From Limnohabitans sp. Rim8 (GTDB lineage Bacteria > Pseudomonadota > Gammaproteobacteria > Burkholderiales > Burkholderiaceae_C), in contig CAMDKK010000030.1 in the NCBI GenBank assembly GCA_945901045.1, forward strand, positions 1-46,827: a stretch of 46,827 nucleotides of DNA. The letters are read 5' to 3'. Below the pieces are notes generated by a model. That model was given only the letters and a program-made list of their open reading frames with translations, was not told the DNA's origin and ran no database searches. A program made the translations under genes and the position numbers. Positions 8,912-17,411 of the stretch are shown piece by piece (within the stretch, counting starts at the first letter, position 1; the number at the start of each line of letters is the position of its first letter).

Positions 8912-10096
8912 ATGAATAATCCGTTGCCGCAAGTCCTGTGGCCTTTGATGTTTGGTAATGTAGTGATCGGTACCGGTGTCATGATGGCCATTGGAACTCT
9001 GGCCGAGATCAGCACCTCACTCGATGTTTCCGTCGCAACCACCGGACAATTGATTTCGACTTCGGCGCTCTTTACCTGTATCGGTGCGCCTGTTTTTGCA
9101 GCTTGGCTTGCCGGTTGGGATCGAAAAAAACTCCTTACAGCCAGCTTGTTCTGGTACGCCGCTTTGCATGCCTTGGCGGCCATGTCAGAACAGTTTTCCA
9201 CACTCTTGATATGGCGTGCATTGGCCATGGCGGGGGCTGCAATTTATACCCCGCAAGCGGCATCGTGCATTGGTTTGCTGGTCCCTGCGCACCAGCGCAG
9301 CAGGGCCATCACTTTCATTTTTCTAGGATGGTCTGTCGCCTCGGTGATTGGCACACCTTTAGGGGCTTGGCTTGGCGGCACCGTCGGCTGGCGGTATGCG
9401 TTTGCATTGATCAGTGTCTCATCCTTGTGCAGTGCCCTGTGGCTCTGGCGCTCGCTGCCTTCTGGGATTGTTCCTGTAGCCCTGTCTCGTACTGCATGGT
9501 GGACCACCTTCAGCTCACCCACTTTGATGTTCACCGTCTGTGTGACGATGGTCTCTGGCGCTGGTCAGTTCGTATTGTTCAGTTATTTGGCCCCTTATCT
9601 GAAAATTCACTTGGGCGTGACGGCTGCAGGCTTAGGTCTTTTGCTGCTGCTCTATGGCGCTGCAGGCTTCGCAGGCAATATGTTCATCGCACGCTATATT
9701 GACCGCATAGGGGCCTCACAGAGCGTCATGCTGTCGCTGGGGCTCATGGTTTTGGGACTGGGGGTCTGGTCCTTGGGGAACTCAGTGGGCTGGATCATCG
9801 TGGCCTTGATACCTTGGGGGCTGGGGGTATTCGCCACAAACTCAGCACAGCAAGCCAGGTTGTTGCAACTTTCACCCTCACTGGCATCTGCATCCATTGC
9901 TTTGAACAGTTCCGCTATTTATGCAGGTCAAGCCATCGGTGCCGCGGTGGGCGGATGGTTGATCCTTGAACAAGGAATGACCAGTTTGCCTTGGTTCAGC
10001 ACCCTTGGCTTGATCTTGTCCATGGGCGTCAGTTGGCAAGCGAGTCGGTATGCCATCAGCCATCCCCTGCCCCGCGAACCCCAAGTGGACGGATAA
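8912..10096 (+). CDS. MFS transporter (DHA1/arabinose-efflux-like)
   Basis: A 394-residue integral membrane protein with about twelve hydrophobic segments. The central break lies near residue 200. WRALAMAGAAIYTPQAASCIGLL and GAWLGGTVGWRYAF resemble motifs C and following of drug or sugar efflux carriers of the major facilitator superfamily. It follows the hydroxyacid dehydrogenase by 30 bases and is probably co-transcribed. No strong ribosome-binding sequence stands before ATG 8912. The substrate is unknown. Confidence 0.85.
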   Translation: MNNPLPQVLWPLMFGNVVIGTGVMMAIGTLAEISTSLDVSVATTGQLISTSALFTCIGAPVFAAWLAGWDRKKLLTASLFWYAALHALAAMSEQFSTLLIWRALAMAGAAIYTPQAASCIGLLVPAHQRSRAITFIFLGWSVASVIGTPLGAWLGGTVGWRYAFALISVSSLCSALWLWRSLPSGIVPVALSRTAWWTTFSSPTLMFTVCVTMVSGAGQFVLFSYLAPYLKIHLGVTAAGLGLLLLLYGAAGFAGNMFIARYIDRIGASQSVMLSLGLMVLGLGVWSLGNSVGWIIVALIPWGLGVFATNSAQQARLLQLSPSLASASIALNSSAIYAGQAIGAAVGGWLILEQGMTSLPWFSTLGLILSMGVSWQASRYAISHPLPREPQVDG

Positions 10097-10109
10097 TGCC
10101 CTTTTATTT

Positions 10110-10130
10110 GTTTTTTGTTTTTTGTTTTTT
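10110..10130. repeat. Three tandem GTTTTTT heptamers
   Basis: Exact triple repeat of GTTTTTT between the MFS gene and the ATG of the 3-hydroxyacyl-CoA dehydrogenase, ending 8 bases before that ATG. It occupies the place where a ribosome-binding site would be expected; none is visible. Confidence 0.7.
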
Positions 10131-10138
10131 GAATTGAT

Positions 10139-11659
10139 ATGACCCTTGCTTTCCAACATGTAGCCATCATTGGTGCTGGTGCCATGGGCCGTGGCATCGC
10201 TCAAATTGCCGCTCAAACGGGCAGCCGAGTCTGGATCTTTGACACCCAGCCCGAAGCCATCCAAAAAGCCCGTGACTCCGTTTTCGACCAATGGGACAAA
10301 ATGCAAGAGAAAGGTCGACTCAGCCCAGAAATGGTGGCAGGTCACAAAAGCCGACTCTTGGTCGCCAGCAGCATGCAAGACCTCGCTCAATGCGATCTGG
10401 TCATCGAAGCCATCGTCGAACGCCTGGACATCAAACGCAACTTATTTTCTGAACTCGAGGATGTGGTCAAAGCCGAATGCGTGTTGGTCACAAATACATC
10501 TTCTTTGTCCGTAACCGCCATTGCGGCAGGTCTGAAGCGACCCGGTCAATTTGCGGGTTACCACTTTTTCAACCCTGTACCCCTGATGAAAGTCGTGGAG
10601 GTGATTGCGGGAATCAGAACAGTTCCCGGCGTCTGCGATCAATTGACTGACTATGCCAAGCAAATGGGGCATACCCCCGTGCAGGCGCAAGACACCCCTG
10701 GCTTTATCGTCAACCACGCCGGTCGCGGCTATGGCACTGAAGCGCTGCGCATCGTCAATGAAGGCGTGGCAGATTTCGCAACCATCGATCGCATTCTGAA
10801 AGACCAGGTCGGCTTCAAACTGGGACCCTTCGAATTGTTCGATCTGACAGCTTTGGATGTCTCACATCCTGTCATGGAGTCCATTTACAACCAGTACTAT
10901 CAAGAACCACGCTACCGTCCGAGTGTCATTACAGCGCAGCGGTTGGCCGGCGGCATATTTGGAAAAAAAGTGGGCGAAGGTTTCTACAAATATGTGGACG
11001 GCAAAGCCCAGATACCAGCCGAACCGACCGTAACGCAAGTGCATGACATGCCGCCTGTTTGGGTCTCTCCCCGTGCTTCACGTCGCTTGGAGTTGTTGCA
11101 ACTGCTTAAAGATTTAGGTGCCCAAATTGAAACCGGTGCATCACCCTCCCCAACTGCACTTACCATCGTGGCACCGCTGGGTTTTGACATCACCACGGTC
11201 GCCGTGGTCGAGCGTTTGGACCCGGCACGCACCGTGGGCATTGACCTGCTGTTTGAAGATGCAGCCACCAAACGCCGCGTTTTGGCGACCAACCCTGCCA
11301 CGCGCCGCGACATGCGCGATGCAGCGCACGCCCTGTTTGCCCGCGATGGCAAAGCCGTTAGCGTCATCAGAGACAGCGGTGGCTTCGTCACCCAGCGTGT
11401 GGTGGGCAATATTGTGAACGTTGCTTCAGACATGTGCCAACAAAATGTATGCAGTCCGCAAGACCTGGATACAGCAGTCACCTTGGGACTGGGCTACCCT
11501 GTAGGACCCTTGGCTTTGGGTGACAAATTAGACCCTGCTAACGTACTTGAAGTTCTGTTCAACTTGCAAACTGTCTATGGCGATACCCGTTACCGCCCCA
11601 GCCCATGGCTGCGTCGTCGTGGGGCCATAGGCTTGTCACTCATGCATACAGAGGCCTGA
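10139..11659 (+). CDS. paaH: 3-hydroxyacyl-CoA dehydrogenase, PaaH-like
   Basis: NAD-dependent oxidation of a (3S)-hydroxyacyl-CoA, as in the phenylacetate pathway (3-hydroxyadipyl-CoA to 3-oxoadipyl-CoA) or beta-oxidation. The 506 residues fit PaaH/PaaC, with two dehydrogenase C-terminal domains. The dinucleotide fold is VAIIGAGAMGRGIAQIAAQTG at residues 7-27, followed by IEAIVERLDIK, NTSSLSVTAIA and the family signature GYHFFNPVPLMKVVEVI with catalytic His. The duplicated C-terminal domain is seen again near GGFVTQRVVGNIVNVA. The rest of the paa cluster is not present, so general fatty or aromatic acyl-CoA use is possible. The next gene starts three bases after its stop. Confidence 0.88.
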   Translation: MTLAFQHVAIIGAGAMGRGIAQIAAQTGSRVWIFDTQPEAIQKARDSVFDQWDKMQEKGRLSPEMVAGHKSRLLVASSMQDLAQCDLVIEAIVERLDIKRNLFSELEDVVKAECVLVTNTSSLSVTAIAAGLKRPGQFAGYHFFNPVPLMKVVEVIAGIRTVPGVCDQLTDYAKQMGHTPVQAQDTPGFIVNHAGRGYGTEALRIVNEGVADFATIDRILKDQVGFKLGPFELFDLTALDVSHPVMESIYNQYYQEPRYRPSVITAQRLAGGIFGKKVGEGFYKYVDGKAQIPAEPTVTQVHDMPPVWVSPRASRRLELLQLLKDLGAQIETGASPSPTALTIVAPLGFDITTVAVVERLDPARTVGIDLLFEDAATKRRVLATNPATRRDMRDAAHALFARDGKAVSVIRDSGGFVTQRVVGNIVNVASDMCQQNVCSPQDLDTAVTLGLGYPVGPLALGDKLDPANVLEVLFNLQTVYGDTRYRPSPWLRRRGAIGLSLMHTEA

Positions 11660-11662
11660 GAC

Positions 11663-12442
11663 ATGGCTGCACAATTGCGGGGCTCTTCGGAAGGCTCCAC
11701 CCTGATACTGACGATAAGTAACCCTGAGTTTCGCAATGCTTTGGGCCCTGAAATGTTCGCCGCTGGCGTGGAGGCCTTGAATGCAGCAGAGTCCAGCGCC
11801 GAAGTGCGCAGCGTCATCATCACTGGCGAGGGTGGGCTGTTCAGCGCTGGCGGTAACTTGCAACGATTACAAGACAACCGTCAAAAATCACCCGAGCATC
11901 AAGCGCAAAGCATCGAAGTTTTTCACAACTGGATTGAAGCGATTCGGGCTTTTCCAAAACCCGTGATTGCCGCTGTCGAAGGACTTGCCGCTGGCGCTGG
12001 TTTTTCATTGGCCTTGGCCTGCGACATGATCGTAGCTGCACGTGACAGTGTGTTTATGATGGCCTACAGCAACATGGCCTTGTCACCTGACGGCGGTGGC
12101 ACATGGAATTTGACGCGCACCTTGCCCCGCCAATTGGCCACCGAAGTGCTCATGTGTGCTGAACCGATTTCAGCCGAAAGGCTTTACACACTTGGGGTGG
12201 TCAACCGTTTGAGCGAACCCGGGCAAGCCATGTCATTGGCATTGGCTTTGGCCGATAATTTGAATGACCGCGCACCCAATACATTGACCAGCATCAAGGA
12301 ATTGATAAGTGATGCCGATGGCAGCAACCTCAATCAACAACTCGCCCGAGAACGTGACCATTTTGTCAAGAACCTGCACCATCCCAATGCAGGCATGGGC
12401 ATTGGCGCTTTTTTGAATAAACACAAACCCACTTTCGAATAA
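11663..12442 (+). CDS. Enoyl-CoA hydratase/isomerase family protein (possibly alternative oxepin-CoA hydrolase)
   Basis: Crotonase-fold enzyme of 259 residues. The oxyanion-hole segments are visible: FSAGGNLQRL near residues 53-62 and GLAAGAGFSLALACDMIVA near residues 107-125. YSNMALSPDGGGTW carries the region of the second acid residue. The hydratases most like this in Burkholderiales are often called oxepin-CoA hydrolase of the alternative type in phenylacetate degradation, but I cannot separate that from a general enoyl-CoA hydratase. The gene is three bases behind paaH, so they are surely co-translated and act on consecutive intermediates. Confidence 0.85.
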   Translation: MAAQLRGSSEGSTLILTISNPEFRNALGPEMFAAGVEALNAAESSAEVRSVIITGEGGLFSAGGNLQRLQDNRQKSPEHQAQSIEVFHNWIEAIRAFPKPVIAAVEGLAAGAGFSLALACDMIVAARDSVFMMAYSNMALSPDGGGTWNLTRTLPRQLATEVLMCAEPISAERLYTLGVVNRLSEPGQAMSLALALADNLNDRAPNTLTSIKELISDADGSNLNQQLARERDHFVKNLHHPNAGMGIGAFLNKHKPTFE

Positions 12443-12499
12443 ATCGCCAGGTCCCCCAGGCGACAATTTTCAATTCGACAGTCACTCAAAAGACAGACC

Positions 12500-13219
12500 A
12501 TGGACGAACCCATTCTGACAATGGAAGAAAGAGAAGCGGTCAATCAAGGTCGCTGGTTTTCAACCCTTTCACCTTCACTTAGACACGACATTCTTCGATG
12601 TGCCTACGTCAAACGTTACAAAGACGGCGAACTGATCTGCGCGCGGGGCGATCCGCCCGAGCAGTGGATCGCCTGCGTCAAAGGTGCCGTCCGCGTCAGC
12701 TCAACCTCGGTGTCGGGCAAACTGATCACACTGACCTATGTGGAGCCAGGCATTTGGTTTGGCGATGTGTCGATTTTCGACGGAGATCGGCGCACGCACG
12801 ATGCCTACGCGCATGGCGAGACCACAACATTGAATGTAGCCAAAGCGGACTTCAAGAAAATTCTGGCCCAACACGTCGAGTTTTACGAAGCCATGCTGCG
12901 CTTGCATGCGCGTCGTATTCGTCAGCTTTACGGCTTGGTCGAGGACCTGAACACCCTGCCCCTGCGCGCACGGCTGGCCAAACAACTCAACCACTTGCTG
13001 CGCAGCTACGGTGTGCCAAGCCTGTCGGATGCAAAAGCCATTCGCATCAGCCTGCAACTGGCGCAAGAAGAATTGGCGCAACTGCTGGGCGCATCACGCC
13101 AGCGCGTCAACCAAGAATTGAAACAAATGGAGCGCGAACAGGTCATCAAAATCGAACCCGGTGGTTTGCTGATTTTGGACCGCGTCGCTTTGTTGAAAAT
13201 TGTGGACGCCGACCACTAG
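12500..13219 (+). CDS. Crp/Fnr family transcriptional regulator
   Basis: A 239-residue regulator with an N-terminal cyclic-nucleotide-binding-like domain (YKDGELICARGDPPEQWIACVKGAVRV, WFGDVSIFDGDRRTHDAYAHGETT), a long dimerisation helix and a C-terminal winged helix (LAQEELAQLLGASRQRVNQELKQME). The N-terminal cysteines needed for an Fnr iron-sulfur cluster are absent, so it probably senses another ligand. It lies inside the acyl-CoA gene series, 57 bases after the hydratase and 34 before the phosphotransferase, which suggests it controls these genes. Confidence 0.88.
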   Translation: MDEPILTMEEREAVNQGRWFSTLSPSLRHDILRCAYVKRYKDGELICARGDPPEQWIACVKGAVRVSSTSVSGKLITLTYVEPGIWFGDVSIFDGDRRTHDAYAHGETTTLNVAKADFKKILAQHVEFYEAMLRLHARRIRQLYGLVEDLNTLPLRARLAKQLNHLLRSYGVPSLSDAKAIRISLQLAQEELAQLLGASRQRVNQELKQMEREQVIKIEPGGLLILDRVALLKIVDADH

Positions 13220-13253
13220 ACATTTCCTCTTCTTTTCACGGCGGTACCCACCC

Positions 13254-14339
13254 ATGAGCCAATTTGATCATTTCGTGGGCACCCGCCCTGTCTCTGGGCA
13301 GCATCTCTTTGATGTGCCCGATTTGCAGGCGTGGTTAATCCAAAACTTGCCTGGCTTTGAGGGGCCTTTGACTGCTGAATTGTTCAAAGGCGGCCAATCC
13401 AACCCCACCTACAAACTCCTGACACCCAGCACCAACTATGTGATGCGGGCCAAACCTGGACCGGTCGCCAAGTTACTGCCCTCCGCCCATGCCATTGAAC
13501 GCGAGTTCACTGTGATGAAAGGTTTGGCTGGCACCGGTGTACCGGTCCCTCAAATGCATGTGTTGTGCGAAGACGAGTCCATCATCGGTCGTGCCTTCTA
13601 TGTTATGCAGTACATGGAAGGCCGGGTGTTGTGGGACCAGTCCCTGCCGGGCATGACCGCCCCGCAGCGAGGTGAAATTTATAACGAGATGAACCGGGTC
13701 ATTGCCGCACTGCACTCTGTCAGTACAGAAGCACAAGGTCTGTCGAGTTTCGGCAAACCGGGTAATTACATCGAACGCCAAATTGGCCGATGGAGCAAGC
13801 AGTTTGTGGCCTCCGTCACCCAACAAATTCCTGAGATGGACAAACTGATGGCGTGGTTGCCTGAACACATTCCCGCAAGCGCCAAAGACACCAGTTTGGT
13901 GGGCGTCGTCCATGGCGACTATCGATTGGACAACCTCATGTTCCACGCCACGGAACCCCGCGTGATTGCGGTACTCGATTGGGAACTCTCCACACTCGGC
14001 CATCCTTTGGCCGACTTCAGCTACCACTGCATGGCCTGGCACATCTCGCCCGGGACATTCAGAGGCATTGGCGGTCTGGATCACAAGTCGCTCGGCATAC
14101 CCGAAGAGGCCGAATACATTCGCCTTTATTGCGAACGCACTGGTTTTACCACCCCTGAAATTTTGGCCAAAGACTGGAACTTCTACCTCGCCTACAACAT
14201 GTTCCGCATTGCGGCGATTTTGCAAGGCATCGCCAAACGCGTGGAAGACGGTACAGCCTCGAGTGATCAAGCACGCGCATCTGGCGCAGGCGCTCGACCC
14301 ATGGCCGAATTGGCCTGGCAATTTGCCAGCAAAGCCTGA
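13254..14339 (+). CDS. ACAD10-like phosphotransferase (APH family)
   Basis: Protein-kinase-like fold enzyme of 361 residues. GGQSNPTYKLL near residue 44 is the nucleotide-binding loop, VVHGDYRLDNLMF holds the catalytic Asp, and VLDWELSTLGHPLADFSYH the metal-binding Asp. These motifs, and a neighbouring acyl-CoA dehydrogenase, match the kinase half of ACAD10/11, where the kinase phosphorylates a 4-hydroxyacyl-CoA so that the dehydrogenase can process it. In bacteria the two halves are often separate neighbouring genes, as here. ATG 13254 is chosen because the upstream extension is within the regulator gene; its ribosome-binding site is weak. Confidence 0.85.
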   Translation: MSQFDHFVGTRPVSGQHLFDVPDLQAWLIQNLPGFEGPLTAELFKGGQSNPTYKLLTPSTNYVMRAKPGPVAKLLPSAHAIEREFTVMKGLAGTGVPVPQMHVLCEDESIIGRAFYVMQYMEGRVLWDQSLPGMTAPQRGEIYNEMNRVIAALHSVSTEAQGLSSFGKPGNYIERQIGRWSKQFVASVTQQIPEMDKLMAWLPEHIPASAKDTSLVGVVHGDYRLDNLMFHATEPRVIAVLDWELSTLGHPLADFSYHCMAWHISPGTFRGIGGLDHKSLGIPEEAEYIRLYCERTGFTTPEILAKDWNFYLAYNMFRIAAILQGIAKRVEDGTASSDQARASGAGARPMAELAWQFASKA

Positions 14340-14383
14340 ACCCTTTTCATCACTACCCCCGATTACACCACAGGAAATAATCC

Positions 14384-15643
14384 ATGAACTTCGAATACAC
14401 CCCCAAAGTCAAAGAGATGGAGGCCCGTTTACTGGCTTTCATGAATGAGCACATCTATCCCAATGAAGCGCGCTTCTTTGCCGAAATTGCCGAAAATCGC
14501 GCCAAAGGCAATGCATGGGTGCCTACTCAAATTGTGGAAGAACTCAAACCCAAGGCCTTGGCTGCAGGCTTGTGGAATCTGTTTCTCCCCAAGTCATCGC
14601 GCGCACCACAAGGTTTGTCAAACTTGGAATACGCCCCGATGTGCGAAATCATGGGTCGCGTCCCCTTTGCTGCTGAAATCTTCAACTGTTCGGCACCAGA
14701 CACGGGCAACATGGAAACACTGGAGCGCTATGCCAGCGAGGCCATCAAAGACGAGTGGCTCGAACCTTTACTCAGAGGCGAGATCCGCTCTGCCTTCTTG
14801 ATGACCGAGCCCGATGTTGCGTCATCAGATGCGACCAACATCCAGTGCGAAATTCGACGCGAAGGCGATGAATACGTCATCAACGGTCGCAAATGGTGGT
14901 CGTCCGGCGCAGGGGACCCACGATGCGCCGTCTACATCGTCATGGGAAAAACCAACCCCGAGGCGGGACGCCATGAACAGCAGTCCATGATCGTGGTTCC
15001 AGCCAACACCAAAGGCATCACCGTGCTGCGTGCTTTGAGCGTCTTTGGCTATGACGACGCTCCGCATGGCCACATGGAAGTCTTGCTGGAAAACGTTCGC
15101 GTCCCCGCCGGCAACTTGTTACTCGGTGAAGGCCGTGGATTTGAAATCGCCCAAGGCCGCCTTGGACCTGGCCGCATTCACCACTGCATGCGCAGCATCG
15201 GCATTGCTGAACGTGCCCTCGAATTGATGTGCAAACGCTTGAACACCCGCGTTGCCTTTGGCCGCGAAGTTGCCAAACAAACCGTTTGGCAAGAGCGGGT
15301 GGCTGATGCACGTTGCATGATCGAGCAAGCCCGTTTACTCACACTAAAAGCAGCGAACATGATGGACACCGTGGGCAACAAAGTTGCCAAAGCGGAAATT
15401 GCCATGATCAAAATCGTGGCACCCAACATGGCTTGCCAAATCATCGACTGGGCCATTCAGGCGCATGGCGGTGGTGGCGTGTCGCAAGACTTTCCGTTGG
15501 CATATGCCTATGCGCATCAACGCACTTTGCGCCTGGCCGACGGCCCCGATGAAGTCCACCGCAACTCATTGGCCAAATTAGAACTGGCCAAACACTTGCT
15601 CATGCCAGGCAACGTCGAAATGCCCGTCACACGAGGCAGTTAA
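14384..15643 (+). CDS. Acyl-CoA dehydrogenase (ACAD10/11-like)
   Basis: FAD-dependent acyl-CoA dehydrogenase of 419 residues. [16 protein letters not shown] is the FAD/substrate segment, [12 protein letters not shown] follows, and the C-terminal domain has [19 protein letters not shown] and [34 protein letters not shown]. The length is a little above short-chain enzymes, with an N-terminal extension rich in charged residues, as in ACAD10/11-type dehydrogenases. AGGAAA stands before ATG 14384, 44 bases behind the phosphotransferase. Together they probably degrade hydroxy-acyl-CoAs. Confidence 0.9.
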   Translation: MNFEYTPKVKEMEARLLAFMNEHIYPNEARFFAEIAENRAKGNAWVPTQIVEELKPKALAAGLWNLFLPKSSRAPQGLSNLEYAPMCEIMGRVPFAAEIFNCSAPDTGNMETLERYASEAIKDEWLEPLLRGEIRSAFLMTEPDVASSDATNIQCEIRREGDEYVINGRKWWSSGAGDPRCAVYIVMGKTNPEAGRHEQQSMIVVPANTKGITVLRALSVFGYDDAPHGHMEVLLENVRVPAGNLLLGEGRGFEIAQGRLGPGRIHHCMRSIGIAERALELMCKRLNTRVAFGREVAKQTVWQERVADARCMIEQARLLTLKAANMMDTVGNKVAKAEIAMIKIVAPNMACQIIDWAIQAHGGGGVSQDFPLAYAYAHQRTLRLADGPDEVHRNSLAKLELAKHLLMPGNVEMPVTRGS

Positions 15644-15664
15644 CGCGCGGTCCGACAGAAAAAA

Positions 15665-15700
15665 TAACGCGTGACTGAGGATCTGTCTGATCACGCGTTA
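15665..15700. repeat. Perfect 10-bp inverted repeat upstream of tRNA-Pro
   Basis: TAACGCGTGA (15665-15674) and TCACGCGTTA (15691-15700) are exact inverse copies with a 16-base spacer. The right arm runs into a TACAAT -10 hexamer (15699-15704) that stands 10 bases before tRNA-Pro. There is no T-tract, so it looks more like an operator or a processing hairpin than a terminator. Confidence 0.7.
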
Positions 15701-15714
15701 CAATAAACCCTTGT

Positions 15715-15791
15715 CGGAGCGTAGCGCAGCCTGGTAGCGCATCTGCTTTGGGAGCAGAGGGTCGCGAGTTCGAATCCCGCCGCTCCGACCA
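15715..15791 (+). tRNA. tRNA-Pro (anticodon TGG)
   Basis: A 77-base cloverleaf with encoded CCA. The acceptor stem CGGAGCG pairs with CGCTCCG (15781-15787). The D-stem starts GCGC, the anticodon arm is TCTGC-TTTGGGA-GCAGA giving anticodon TGG, and the T-arm contains GTTCGAATC. It decodes CCA and, by wobble, other proline codons. A -10-like TACAAT lies directly upstream. Confidence 0.96.
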
Positions 15792-15796
15792 CCCTT

Positions 15797-15825
15797 TAAA
15801 AAAGCCCACTCGTGGGCTTTTTTTC
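15797..15825. terminator. Terminator after tRNA-Pro
   Basis: GCCCA-CTCG-TGGGC hairpin (15804-15817) flanked by A6 on the left and T7 on the right, so it could terminate on either strand. It separates the two tRNA genes, implying that tRNA-Arg has its own promoter or is reached by read-through. Confidence 0.85.
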
Positions 15826-15844
15826 TTGGTATCCTTTCTTCCAT

Positions 15845-15921
15845 CTGCCCGTAGCTCAACTGGATAGAGCAGTTGCCTTCTAAGCAACAGGTCGGGGGTT
15901 CGAGCCCCTCCGGGCAGACCA
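15845..15921 (+). tRNA. tRNA-Arg (anticodon TCT)
   Basis: A 77-base cloverleaf with encoded CCA. The acceptor stem CTGCCCG pairs with CGGGCAG (15911-15917), the D-stem is GCTC/GAGC, the anticodon arm GTTGC-CTTCTAA-GCAAC gives TCT, and the T-arm contains GTTCGAGCC. It decodes AGA, a rare arginine codon in high-GC genomes. Only 25 bases separate it from the following methyltransferase. Confidence 0.96.
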
Positions 15922-15946
15922 ACTTCTCCCCATCCGTGTCGCCCAC

Positions 15947-16867
15947 ATGCAAGCTTTGCTAAACGCCATTGCAGCCATGGCCATGCCCATTGACGCTGAA
16001 CGTATTTTTCATGGCCGCGGTGGCCTCTACCCTGGGTGCGAGCATTGGGTCTTGGACGCCTTCCCTCCGGTACTGGTATTGACCAGTTTCAAACCCGTAA
16101 CGCTAGAAGAATTGGAAACCGTACAGGCGTCACTGAGCCAAAGGTGGGCACAGATTGCGCCCAAGGCACCCCTTAACTGGGTGTTCCAAAACCGGCATGA
16201 TGGAGAGCCAGAGACTCGGTTGATGGCAGGCCAAGTCCCTGAGCCCCACGAGGTGACCGAACAAGGTGCTCGCTTTCGGGTGCACGTGCTCAAGGGACAG
16301 AACCATGGCCTTTTCCTTGACATGGCCGAAGGTCGCCGCTGGGTAAGTGAACAAGCAACGGTCAATCCAAAATTGAGAGTTCTTAATCTTTTTGCATACA
16401 CCTGTGCTTTTTCAGTGGTCGCCTTAAAAGCAGGCGCCCAACAGGTGGTCAATGTCGATATGAGCCAAGGAGCAATGACGATTGGACAAAAAAACCACCA
16501 ACTCAATGGTCTGACACATGGCGCAAGCTTCCTGGTCCATGACATTTTTAAAACATGGGGCAAGATCAGCCGGAGTGGGCCCTACGACCTGATCATCGTG
16601 GACCCGCCCAGTTTCCAAAAAGGCAGCTTCATTGCGACAAAAGACTATGCCAAGCTGATGAGAAGACTGCCTGATCTGCTGATGCCAGGTGGACAGGCAC
16701 TGCTGTGTCTGAACGCGCCTGAATTGGGCACAGCCTTCTTGCAAGACCAAATGAAAGAATTCGCCGGTGAGTTGGACTTTGTCCAAAGACTTCAGAATCC
16801 CATAACGTTTGACGATGTATCCAAAGATCGATCACTCAAGGTGCTGATTTACAGGGCGCCTGGCTGA
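15947..16867 (+). CDS. RlmI/RlmK-like class I SAM-dependent methyltransferase
   Basis: A 306-residue enzyme. The N-terminal part (FHGRGGLYPGCEHWVLDAF, NHGLFLDMAEGRRWV) precedes the SAM-binding core: LNLFAYTCAFSVVALKAGA is motif I, VNVDMSQGAM motif II, and YDLIIVDPPSFQKGSF the catalytic motif IV (DPPSF). This arrangement matches the C-terminal methyltransferase domain of RlmI/RlmK-type 23S rRNA methyltransferases, but the PUA domain is missing and the protein is shorter, so the RNA target is uncertain. It may be read from the tRNA promoter. Confidence 0.82.
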   Translation: MQALLNAIAAMAMPIDAERIFHGRGGLYPGCEHWVLDAFPPVLVLTSFKPVTLEELETVQASLSQRWAQIAPKAPLNWVFQNRHDGEPETRLMAGQVPEPHEVTEQGARFRVHVLKGQNHGLFLDMAEGRRWVSEQATVNPKLRVLNLFAYTCAFSVVALKAGAQQVVNVDMSQGAMTIGQKNHQLNGLTHGASFLVHDIFKTWGKISRSGPYDLIIVDPPSFQKGSFIATKDYAKLMRRLPDLLMPGGQALLCLNAPELGTAFLQDQMKEFAGELDFVQRLQNPITFDDVSKDRSLKVLIYRAPG

Positions 16868-16993
16868 TCAATCAGCGCTCCAGTCCATTCAATACATCCA
16901 TAAATGTACAAGTCCTGCCGCGCACATCAGCGTGCAGCACGACAAGAGGAACATGATGATGGTTTCAAAGAAATTTTCGAACATACACCAGCT

Positions 16994-17215
16994 TCAGTTG
17001 ATCAATTGACGCATGTCTTGAATGGCATCCAATGCACGGCGGGTGTTGGCCATGGCGCGAAGCAAATTACCATCATTGGCGCGCACGTGATGGAGTGCCG
17101 TGACCAAGGCGTTTTGCGCAATCGCAAAAGCTTGGATTTTTTCGCGCTCCAGCGTTTGCTGGTAAAGAAAATGAACTTTGGGTGCCGAAGAGGCTTTTAA
17201 TTCTGCTTGGCTCAT
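16994..17215 (-). CDS. Small hypothetical protein, 73 residues
   Basis: ATG at 17215 has a textbook AGGAG eight bases before it, which is why I take this frame as real and choose this start. The product begins MSQAELKASSAPKVHFLYQ and is almost wholly helical in appearance (TLEREKIQAFAIAQNALVTALHHVRAN, LLRAMANTRRALDAIQDMRQLIN), with no cysteines, signal peptide or membrane segment. I recognise no family. It stands alone between the methyltransferase and the serine hydrolase, with an AT-rich upstream region that could hold its promoter. Confidence 0.6.
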   Translation of the reverse strand: MSQAELKASSAPKVHFLYQQTLEREKIQAFAIAQNALVTALHHVRANDGNLLRAMANTRRALDAIQDMRQLIN

Positions 17216-17411
17216 GATTTGCACTCCTGTTAATGAATTGAATGTCCATTTGCAAACTCAAGTATCGGCATTGTTTCCGTTTCCTGAAGGACGTTCACAA
17301 ATTAATTACAGATACTTTCGAATTCAACAAGGCCATCCTACTCAAAATAACAATATCAAAACAAGTGCTAAAAATAATAAATTGAAACTAATTGTATAAA
17401 TTTAAAAGTGT

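Noticed and set aside
13473-14321. 282-residue minus-strand frame inside the phosphotransferase gene
   Set aside because: Antisense shadow; the plus-strand gene has all catalytic motifs.
15627-15952. Minus-strand frames across the two tRNA genes (one reads GLEPPTCCLEGNCSIQLSYG)
   Set aside because: They are antisense readings of tRNA-Pro and tRNA-Arg; this peptide is a well-known false annotation produced by tRNA-Arg.
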